Origin: Platycnemis pennipes
Taxonomy: Eukaryota > Arthropoda > Insecta > Odonata > Platycnemididae
Assembly: GCA_933228895.1 (NCBI GenBank)
Contig: OW121849.1
Coordinates: forward strand, 126,918,849-126,982,848
Direction: 5' to 3'
Length of the DNA: 64,000 nucleotides
Program-made: the position numbers and the translations under genes
The notes under the pieces: generated by a model
Told to the model about the DNA's origin: nothing
Seen by the model: only the letters and a program-made list of their open reading frames with translations
Databases searched by the model: none
In this document: positions 55,501 to 64,000 of the stretch, one piece after another
Position numbering within the stretch: the stretch's first letter is position 1
How the letters are laid out: every line of letters begins with the position of its first letter

Positions 55501-55765
55501 AACGAGATAGTTAAATGGAGTGTTTAAATGCTTGTAAGTAATAATATGCCTCCGTTCTGGTCGCCATCGCGTTTACAGCTCGGGGCAAGCAAGCTGCTGC
55601 CGGTATTCCGTCACATACTTGGGCGAGTCCATCACCTTACCGTGTTTGAACTTTCCTTGTGGATGCCGAGACCAAAGAATATTGTACCGGTAGAAAGGAA
55701 TCCGATTTTCTCTCAGAGCGACAGTGGCGGCCCTCCATTTGTTGGGAAACTTTTTTCTCCCATAG
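52594..55765. mobile_element. 3.2-kb element with about 370-bp inverted repeats, class unknown
   Basis: Termini CTATGGGAGAAAAAGTTTCC and GGAAACTTTTTTCTCCCATAG, with TA on both sides (52592-52593, 55766-55767). The arms (about 52594-52955 and 55393-55765) are inverted copies through ACACGGTAAGGTGAT, ACAGCTCGGGG/CCCCGAGCTGT, GCGATGGCG and CTCGCACTCTGGCAAGGTCC. The interior (53000-55390) has no recognised transposase; short open frames at 54286-54474 and 54514-54735 match nothing I know. TA flanks would suit Tc1/mariner-like mobilisation. Confidence 0.7.
54085..54200 (+). other. Hairpin with degenerate hammerhead-like sequence
   Basis: GGTAAAACCCGACCGGTTTT pairs with the later AAACCGGTAGGGTTTTACTC. 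Between them lies TTGAAAATGACACGAGAGTG then TCGAAACCGG, with a GACAC-GAGA-GTGTC stem followed by GAAAC. This resembles the hammerhead-like ends of Penelope elements, but the CUGANGA box is not intact. Confidence 0.3.
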
Positions 55766-55893
55766 TACATATGTATACCATTGTCTGCTTTGGCTATAAA
55801 TTTTGACATTGGGTATATTTTTCTTATTATCTGAGTAATCCCATATCATTGTAATTTATTTACACACATGCCCTTTGGATGATAAAAGTATTA

Positions 55894-57271
55894 TAGTTGA
55901 GCATCTTTAATCCGGCACAGTCAAGACCAAAGTGATGCCGGATTAGGGATTTTGCCGGACAATGGGTCATTCATGGCAACGTCTATTTTTGACGACCAAG
56001 ATGTTTTTATTAAAAGGAATCAATTATTTATCACAAAATACATTCATTTGCCATTTACTGAACATTATTTAAAAAAATGTCACTGAGAATAATGAGAAAG
56101 AATTGGTTTCTTAATTCAGGAAGTTATTACTTAAAAGCATCAAAGTTGCGCTGTGAGTGAAAATAATGGAATCTAAGCATCGTGTGCATCATATTGATGC
56201 ACGTTTAAAAGTATAATATTATTATTCGAAAAGGGTATATAGAATTTTATATTTCTTGCTGTGCTTCTCGCAACGTATTTCCTACCGCGGTTGATTTGTT
56301 ATCAGCTGATTCACCACAATGTCAACGCATAGGTGTCATCTATATGGCCGCCCATCACTACGTCGCGGGCGACCGGACTGGATGATTCTTTAATGACCAT
56401 CATCAATAGTAGTCTTCCTTCAACAATTTCACACTTATCATCTTCATCCCCACTCAGATTTATTGTTATTATTTACCATTTAATGCCGCAATTTAAACCT
56501 CGCCTTTTTTAGAACTGACTGAAAACTATTCCATGCACGCATAATTTCCCACATCACATATTAATGCCGCTTTACACGATATAATTTTTTGTACAATTTC
56601 TTGTACAAACGCTTGTATAAACTGAACAAAATTGCATGTTTGTCTGAATGGAACTAGAACAGGTTCTATTTCCCATTTAGTCATTCAGACAATCGCGCAA
56701 GCGTTTGTACAATCTGCCGCTTTACACGGTACAATTTCCTCATACATGCATTTGTACAAGAAATTGTACAAAAAATTCAAGCTTCTTCACAGCTTGCACT
56801 TTTTCTGTGATCATGAACGTTTTGTTCTGACTCACTGCCCCACTCTTCTGCTGTTGCCACAAATGTATAGATGAGACATGATTTGGGAGAAGCATATGCA
56901 GATAAAATGTTAAAATAATGTTGACAAATTACGTCTTGTGGTTATTCAAAAATGCACACGCCATTGAAAGTGGCCAATCTGCAAATTAGTCGTAGTCCGT
57001 CTCGACAATGTCTTCAAATTTTATATGTTTACTTCAAGTCGAAGAATAATTCCAGTGTACAAGAAGTACCAGAAATTAATATGTTTAAATTATTCTGATT
57101 CTTTTCTGATTCGGAATGGGAAAATAACGTTAAGAATGGAGTAATATCTTGGCAGGTTATGAAGCAACGTTTCGACATTTTCCACAAAGTGCCGGGTAGT
57201 TGGTCATGGAAAAATTGCCAGAGTATGGGTGTTCCCATACTAGGGATTCCTGGATTAAGGGTGCTCAACTG
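55894..57271. mobile_element. Tigger-like non-autonomous element
   Basis: Termini TAGTTGAGCATCTTTAATCC and GGATTAAGGGTGCTCAACTG, with TA at 55892-55893 and 57272-57273. 1,378 bp without recognisable transposase. It contains a further inverted repeat at 56567-56790 (CGCTTTACACGATA, TTTTTTGTACAATTTCTTGT and its complement), possibly a nested MITE. Confidence 0.75.
56567..56790. repeat. Inverted and direct repeats, possible nested MITE
   Basis: GCCGCTTTACACGATA at 56568 is repeated directly as GCCGCTTTACACGGTA at 56718, each followed by CAATTT-containing DNA. ATTTTTTGTACAATTTCTTG (56586) is matched by its complement near 56757-56779. No duplication was fixed. Confidence 0.5.
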
Positions 57272-57273
57272 TA

Positions 57274-57885
57274 TTATTATTTTAAAACTATGGTTCATTT
57301 TAGAATTAGAGTTTTTTATGTTATTCCCTTTCTTGTAGTTCATATTTTTGTCTGTTGGATTTAAATTATAACTCAAATAGCACTTTGTTGTTAATAGTTG
57401 GATTTAAATAATAACTCTAAGAAAATAGCACTGCATGCAGACAAACTAAATTTACTGTTTATTATTTTGGAGCAATGTGTGTTACATCAAACCCAGGACT
57501 ATGAGGTGAATGAAAGTAGCCTACACTCTGCAGGTTGATGACAATTAATGATTTACCAAGTTTCATATTGGTACAACTTATGGTTCTCTAAATAGTCGAG
57601 CATTGAACTTCTGTGTGATGGTTTTGGGCCTACCTTTATATATTATAGAATAGAATACTTCATTTTCCATATGTGTACATCCTGTGAGGAAAAGATGGCT
57701 TCTCAGTTTTAGCATACAGGATTTTATTTGCATTGGTAGGGTTATTGAATTTTCCTGTGCGCTTAGAATTTAATTTGGAGTTTTAAATGCCCATTTTCTC
57801 GTACATGCCCAAGAACTGTAAGTATGTCTTATGGAATTTTCGGAAAGAAATATCACTAATGAAACATTCTCATAATTTTTTTCAG
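57274..57885. other. Intron 2 of the membrane-protein gene, right end
   Basis: AT-rich. Ends in the strong acceptor CATAATTTTTTTCAG (57871-57885). Confidence 0.6.
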
Positions 57886-58037
57886 CTCCAAATACAAGGA
57901 AAGGGAATGGATTGACGGCGTGGGGCATTGTGGGAATTATTCTGGCTGTTATATTTTGTGGAACAGGAGTGTATTACTGCGCAAAATTTTACCCAATATT
58001 TTGCAAGAAAGAAAGAAATGACAATTTTGAGTGTTAG
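57886..58037 (+). CDS. Small single-pass membrane protein, exon 3
   Basis: 152 nt including stop TAG 58035-58037. It encodes a basic linker (TPNTRKGNGLT), a membrane segment AWGIVGIILAVIFCGTGVYY, and a short Cys-containing tail (CAKFYPIFCKKERNDNFEC). With exons 1 and 2 the protein has 118 residues: signal peptide, about 55-residue outside region, one membrane span and a short inside tail, i.e. type I topology. Tail cysteines next to the membrane could be acylated (inference). Family unknown; it loosely recalls small Shisa/CYYR1-type proteins in layout only. Confidence 0.82.
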
Positions 58038-59895
58038 CACAACTCCTTATTTTTTATGTAAGGACTTCCAGTGTGGCACACTTTCTCATGCCATAAGAGA
58101 CTTCCAGAATGTAAAACTACATTCACTAATTTTTCTAGGACATGGAATGATTCATCAGTGTTAGCTTAGCTGTTGATTTCTAATGCATTTCTCTTTAGTA
58201 AGTTTAAAAAGATCTACCACCAATGTTTTTTTGCTGAAACTTCAGTTTGTGTAATTTATGGAAAAATTGATAGTGCTGGGGCTGATATGTAATGAATTAA
58301 TACTCTTGAATTTCTTTTACTAGCCATTGTAGGGAATAAGGATGCTTTTATACTGTCTTGATCACTAAGCATATGAGTGATATGAATAATATATCGGTAG
58401 CAGACGATACGGATGTGGAAAGGGTATGATATTTTTATCCCTAAGATACAGTACTTAAGAGATATGAAAACCCAGCAATTCATGCTCATAAGTGGTGAAT
58501 TGCTATTCTCCAGACTGATCCCAAGCATTCCTGAATGTTTTATGGAAATGATATTAAGTTTTTATGCTCAGACTGCACCTTGAATGCCTTATATTTATAT
58601 GACAAAAACTTGGGAGTGGAACCAGTCATGGTTAACAAATTTAGAGCATGTTTTTGGGTATGTATTTTATATGAAGTTGAAATTATTTTGATAAGAGTAA
58701 GAAAAGGAATACAAGTAATATATTTAACATGACCAAATTTGACTACTTATGTATTAATTGAGGCATTTGTCATTTTTTTGGCTGGGTGTCATGAATGTGC
58801 AAGGTATAAGTGATATATAAAGTTGTCCAACTCAATTTATTGAGAACTGTGATCAAAAAATGCAACATTTTAAAGGGATAGTTTTTTATGGTGTTAAATG
58901 GTAACACTGGCAAGTTCAAATCAATCTCCCCATGTCAGGTCACATGTCCAATAATGGCATTGCTCAATGTATGTCTTATGTAATCATCAATTAGGTGTGT
59001 ATAGTGGTTGATGGTTATTTTGCAAGAAATGTGAGTTTTGCTGTACTAGTCCTCTTTTTATCATAAGGAATTTTCTTCATTTGAGCACATACACATAATC
59101 TTTACATTTTGAGTGAAAGTAGTGATTAATTATAAATAATCTCAGTATTGACATCGCTTATATTTTTCTTTTATTTCTCATCAGTTGTGATTTTACCATG
59201 CAATGTAAGCTTTGTGATTTTTAGTTACTTAATTTTTATTGTTTTATAGTATTTCTCAATTTATGATAATTATTAATTATATTACTAAAGTTTTTATGGT
59301 AGTATTTTTGTTAAAAACATTTAATGGCCACACATGAGTGTGGCCATATGATGAGTATTACGACCATTGAAAGTGAAAAATGGCCTCCAGGAGATGAGGA
59401 TTTTCAGGTCTTAAGATAAATTATACATTTTCATTGTGTATCAAAATATATGCATAAGATCTGCGAAAGAGAAGTCCTTTGTAGGTTTTATTCTGACATT
59501 AAATCTCAAGGGACATTTCTGATTATTATTTTTGTTTGTATTTATCTAAATATTTCTTGTCCAGTGTTTTTCTGTTTCTAGAATCCTTTACGTTGTTTGT
59601 GTGTTTCTCCTTTTAGGCACACAGTGAAAATAAAAAAAGATCTTGTTTTAAAACACTCAAGAGGTATCTTTTTTACCTATTTTTTAGAAACAAATCAACT
59701 ATCCCTCACTAAAGTGCTCTCTATATGCCATTCCATGTGAATTTTGTACTTAATTCACCACCATTTTAATATGGTTGTGAACTTTATTCTGTACTGATGA
59801 TGTATTTGGATGTAATTTTTGTAATCACATTTTTTTCAAGACAGACTGTTACCAGTGCCTTGAGTTAATACTGAAATAAAAATTTGTATTGATCC
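58038..59895 (+). other. Probable 3' UTR of the membrane-protein gene
   Basis: AT-rich, free of recognisable TEs, in contrast to its surroundings. AATAAA at 59875-59880, in a TGAAATAAAAATTTG context, is the best polyadenylation signal; another AATAAA lies near 59630. The end is inferred. Confidence 0.5.
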
Positions 59896-60779
59896 TATCT
59901 TTTGATTTATGCATGTATAATGAAGATGACACTATCTATCTAATGTAGAAAATCATGCTTGCTTTTGGTATTATTAGTCTAGAAAACATGGCTCGCTAAT
60001 TACTTCAAAGAAATCAATATGTAGTATCTTCAGTATTTTATTATGGTATGTTTCAGAGTTGGTTTTGCTTCCATGATATGATTTTAGCATCCATATTATC
60101 CTCTGAAACAAATTTACAATCTCTTGAAAATTGTCTCCTCAAAGAGTGAAGGACAGCCAAGTATTATACAAGGTTGCACGCTTGACCTACAGCTATACCA
60201 TGATTTTCCAATTGTGATATGAAAGTTTGTGCCAACAGATTGCAATAATTTGCCTATCACCATGCGTATTATGCATTCCACTTGTATAGAAAGGTATTCC
60301 GTGCTATAATCAATGTTGGTCATATGCTGCATCATTCAGCGCCTGAAAGATAATCAAACACAATGGAAATACTCATGTTTAGTAGATTGCTGAATTGCTA
60401 AGTGATATCTGTATTCAATTTGCCTCACTTTTTGTGTACATTCATGTCAGATTCCATCTAATCTACTTTCGGAAGATAAAATGCTGTTTTTTTTTAGATG
60501 TTACTCTTCTGTGAGGTACTAAATAGGCAATTATCACAAAACATAGAGTTTTTTTGGTTATAATGTGTAGTCATCTCTGTCCAAGGCCACACAGACATTT
60601 GGGGGCATGGGGAAACATTCTCTTTGGAGCTCTTGCTCCCAGAAAAAGGAAGGTGAAAAAACTAGTGAATGGCTTAAAAATTATTGCGTAAACTTTAATG
60701 ACACAAGTATTGATTACTTTATGACTTAATATTACAGTGAAAAGTAAAAAAAACTGGATGGGTTTAAAAACTAAAATAA
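59896..60779. other. Unassigned DNA downstream of the membrane-protein gene
   Basis: No gene, RNA or clear repeat seen. The minus-strand open frame at 60114-60335 has no recognised motif. Confidence 0.45.
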
Positions 60780-62640
60780 TCAACTGAGGCCTTCATAGGA
60801 TGTTTCCTGCACTTCTTCAGGAAGGACAGGACTTGCACCTCCTCTCAATTGTAAGGATATTTTGTTCCTGCTTGGCTTATGGATATATTCTAAAAGCCTT
60901 AAGGATCACTCGGGTGATCTTCATACCTCAGTCATTAGCATGGAAAATTGGGAGTTTACAATACACTTATCACTGGAAAGTACCTTGTTACTGTCCCTGG
61001 ACTCTTGCTGTAAACCCTGGATTAGGCAATGAGTTGGTGTGCCGAAACAGGACTGACAGTGAATCCGGAGAAGACCAAGCTTCTATTGTTTACCAATAGA
61101 AAATAAATGAAGGGCTTTAGATCTGCCTCTTTACAGGGTAAGTTTCTGTGGCCCTTACCATCAGTTAAGTGCCTAGGGGTTTTTGTACTCCAAGCTTAAC
61201 TGGGGAAAACATTTGGAGGCAAAAGGGAGAAAAGCCGGTGTTCTTAATGGATGCATAGGAAGGCCCTTGGAAAAGCATGGGGACTTCAGCGGTAAGCCAT
61301 TAGCTGGATTTATACAGCAGTTGTTAATCCTAGTTTTATGCACCGCACTATAGTTTGGTGGAAAAGGCCCCGACAGAAAACTGCCAGCAACAATCTTAAT
61401 CACCTTTAAAGAATGGTCTGCATGGGCATTTCAGGGGCAATGAGAGCAATACCAACCTTGGCACTAGAAACTTAAGAATCTCAAACCCACAGTACGTGGA
61501 GGTGGACGTCCAGGCATGAACAGTGGCTTATCATCTCAAATGTGTGTAACAGTGGTATAACAAAGGAAATTCTTTTGGTCATATACAAGTTTGGACTGAG
61601 CACATGAAGTCAAGCCCCATCCTTGAGATGAGGAGTGATGGAATGATAGCAAGGTTCAACCAATCACCCCTTCAATTCAAGACCCGCTTTCCTGATAGAG
61701 AACAGTGGGTTGGAAAAGAGGGGAAGGATCTTCATATGGGGGTCATGTATGGTATACAGATGACTCTAGGAAAGAAGGAAGAGCGGGAGCAGGGGTCCAC
61801 AGCTGTAGAACATCAAGGAAGCTTTCAATCCCTCTGGGAAAATATGCTAGTGTTCAAGGCAGAGGTATATGCACTTCTGACCTGCGCATATGCTATCAAT
61901 GAGGTTAGGATGTTTAACAGACTAATACACAATGCACTTATAGGCTGCTCCAAAAGCCCTGACATCACCATGGTGCAAATCACAGCTGCTGCACAAGTGT
62001 CGGTAGGCACTCAATGAGATAGGTAGATGCGGCATGGAACTTTCTGGGTGCCTGGTCATACAAGTATATCCGGAAATGAGCTGGCTAAGCCCGGATCCAG
62101 CCACAACCCGATTGGGACCAGAGCCAATCATACCTATTGCTACCGCAATAGGGATGACAGAAATCAGACATTGGGGCTTTGCCAGGCATTCTGAGATCTG
62201 GATAACCATACCAAGTCAGCGACAGGCCAAATTACTCATAGGAGAACCTAGGCCTGGACTTGAAAAAAGACTCCTACTTAACAACGAACGGTAGTGGGAC
62301 TCCTTACTGGGCACTACCAAGTTAAGTGCACCTACATCTCTGGGAATTGCATATTCACCCAGATGCAGGTAGTGCAAAGAAGATGTACACACGAGTGTAC
62401 ATCTTCTTTCCACATATTACACGAGTGCCTTGCTGTGATGAGGACTCAGAATAGGTACCTGGGTACACCATTCATGGAGCCCAGGGAGATCACCATAGGG
62501 GACCTGTTGGCTTCCAGTAGGGCGATGGCTTTTATGGGTGATTTCACCAGAAGGATGGTTGGCACAATGGACCAATAGGTCTAAGTGCCTTAAGGTCTAA
62601 GCCTCCTTTTGAGGAACTCCACCAAAAACATCATGTACAT
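60780..62640 (+). pseudogene. LINE (R1/Loa-like) with RNase H, decayed
   Basis: Pieces in order: LKALRITRVIFIPQSLA (RT entry), VNPEKTKLLL and SVKCLGVF (RT after the catalytic site), MHRKALGKAWGL and MVCMGISGAMRAIPTLAL (thumb), GVMYGIQMTL and WYTDDSRKEGRAGAGVHS (RNase H start with Asp), FKAEVYALLTCAYAINEVRM (RNase H Glu), FWVPGHTSISGNELA (RNase H His/Asp), GLLTGHYQVKCTYISGNCIF and NRYLGTPFMEPREI (C-terminus). Much of the RT, including the catalytic centre, is deleted and frames shift often. The 3' UTR ends GAGGAACTCCACC. Same family as 21717-22101. Confidence 0.8.
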
Positions 62641-62884
62641 ATAAAGACATAATATGTACTTAAAAATGATATTTTTAGTACAAATTTACTCGTCCTATGG
62701 TATCATTTTTTGGGGTCATTAAACCCATGCAAGTAGGGCATTCTCAATGCAAAAGCAGGCCGTAAAGGAGAAATGTGGAGTTACATACTAGAGTGAAGCA
62801 TGACCACAGTCCAAATCTCTGTATCCTACCCTTCCCTATATATAATGCACTGTTTTTAAAAATTACCCCATTCACTATGAACCA

Positions 62885-64000
62885 AATGAATTACTTACTT
62901 ACTCCTCGCGGCTACAGCCCTTGTAGGGCCTTGGCCTCTGCGACAATTTTTGACCAGCCGCTGTGATCCTTTGCTTTAATTCTCCATCTCTTCACTCCCA
63001 TCCTCCTCAAATCATATTCCAGTCATCTTTTCCGAGGTCTTCCTCTCAATCTTTTACCACCAGGATGTCCCATGTATATTTTTCACCATTCTACTCTCAG
63101 ACATTCTCTCTACATGGCCTAACCACCTTAACCTGTTACTCTTTATTTCTGTCACTATGTTTAAGTGGTTGTAGAGTATCTCTAGCTCTCTATCCATCCT
63201 AATTCTCCACTGTCCATTTTCATTCGTTGCACTAAAAATCCTTCTCAAAAATTTCCTTTCCCATCTTTTAAGCAGTTCTTCTTCTGCAGAGGTCATGGTC
63301 CATGTTGCAGAGCCGTACATAACTACAGGTCTAATCACAGTTCAATAGACTTTAGTTTTCAAGTTTTGACTAAGGTTACGTGACTTGAGAACCTTCAGCA
63401 ATGCTCTTAAAGCCCTATTGCCTGCTGCTATTCTAGCTTATATTTCTTTATATAGTCCATTGTCTTTTTTTCACCGGCACTCCCAAATACTTGAACTTAT
63501 TACATATTCTATTACATAGTCTACATATTTCGTTTTGTTCCCATTCAGTTCTATAAATTTATCTTTCACTAGTTTACTTTTCCTGGAAGAGAGCATGTAC
63601 TGGGTCCTGTTACATTTCACTTCAAGGCCCACCTTTCCAGCTTCCATTTATAATCTCATCAGTCCTTCCTCGAGATCTTTGTCTTCTGGATATCTGGTTT
63701 TGTGATATACGATTAAAAATGTACCACCTGGGTTGCCGATGTCTACTTTTCTCATCACCTGCTCTAGGACCACATTGAAGAGTATGGTGTAGAGCACATT
63801 GCCTTGTTGTAAACCCCGAGTAATTTTGAATTCCCTCGAGAGGCTCCCTTTGATTTTGACCTTGCATCTAGTGCTATTCAATGTCATTTTAATTATCTGA
63901 TTAATTTACTTGGAAAATCCATGCTGATCAAAGTCTCATAGTTTTTTCTCTTTATGCTATCGTAGGCTTGCCGAAAATCCACAAATAGCTGGTGACGATG
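62885..64000 (-). pseudogene. RTE-like LINE, 3' part, continuing past the window
   Basis: The minus strand reads, from right to left, STRCKVKIKGSLSREFKITR then GLQQGNVLYTILFNVVLEQV (RT; the usual GLRQGD is changed), a gap with frame changes, then IRPVVMYGSATWTMTSAEEE, RRIFSATNENGQWRIRMDRE and RLRWLGHVERMSESRMVK (C-terminal region). The 3' end near 62890 shows a short (TTAC)n-type tail. The gene start lies beyond 64000. Confidence 0.85.

Noticed and set aside
55318..55849. Overlapping open frames on both strands
   Set aside because: They fall in the inverted arm of the 52594-55765 element and mirror the left arm; no domain is visible.

Overview
The window is AT-rich animal DNA, almost certainly from an arthropod and probably an insect with a large genome. 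Two host genes with spliced exons are visible; nearly everything else is transposable elements (TEs), many nested inside one another. No bacterial genes, CRISPR arrays, rRNA or tRNA genes were seen.

Host genes. (1) A RagC/RagD-type Rag GTPase lies on the minus strand. Four exons are visible (38722-38724, 31640-31800, 31328-31556, 31068-31245) and the gene runs off the left edge, so its last visible intron is over 31 kb. Its first coding exon holds only the ATG. (2) Divergent from it, on the plus strand, is a three-exon gene (39763-39802, 43614-43778, 57886-58037) for a 118-residue protein with a signal peptide and one membrane segment. I do not recognise its family. The two start codons are about 1.04 kb apart, so the interval probably holds both promoters.

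Layout. 1-20821: a Tigger/pogo DNA transposon, entered by a nearly intact BEL/Pao LTR element (393-5913, TSD GAGTA) and, near its right end, by a Gypsy-type element. The Gypsy is split by a repeat-rich composite (8197-13471) and by a hAT-like element (13970-18903), which holds a Harbinger-like MITE, a Penelope-like element (with a 73-bp LINE tail in its RT), a LINE 3' end and a tRNA-like SINE. 20830-22787: a SINE, a LINE 3' end and unassigned DNA. 22788-30879: Tigger inside Tigger, the inner one holding a Sola-like transposon with long inverted repeats. 31068-38724: the Rag gene, whose first intron holds an inverted-repeat element, a palindromic hAT MITE, an RTE-like LINE and a second tiny LINE tail. 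39763-58037: the membrane-protein gene, whose introns hold two tandem Harbinger-like MITEs, a satellite-bearing TIR element (44502-52236) with a second Sola-like element inside, a 3.2-kb TIR element of unknown type and a Tigger-like MITE. 58038-59890 is probably 3' UTR. 60780-64000 holds two LINE relics.

The strongest evidence is structural: target-site duplications, matched inverted repeats, and reading frames that resume exactly across insertions. Family names rest on recalled motif resemblance; no database search was run.
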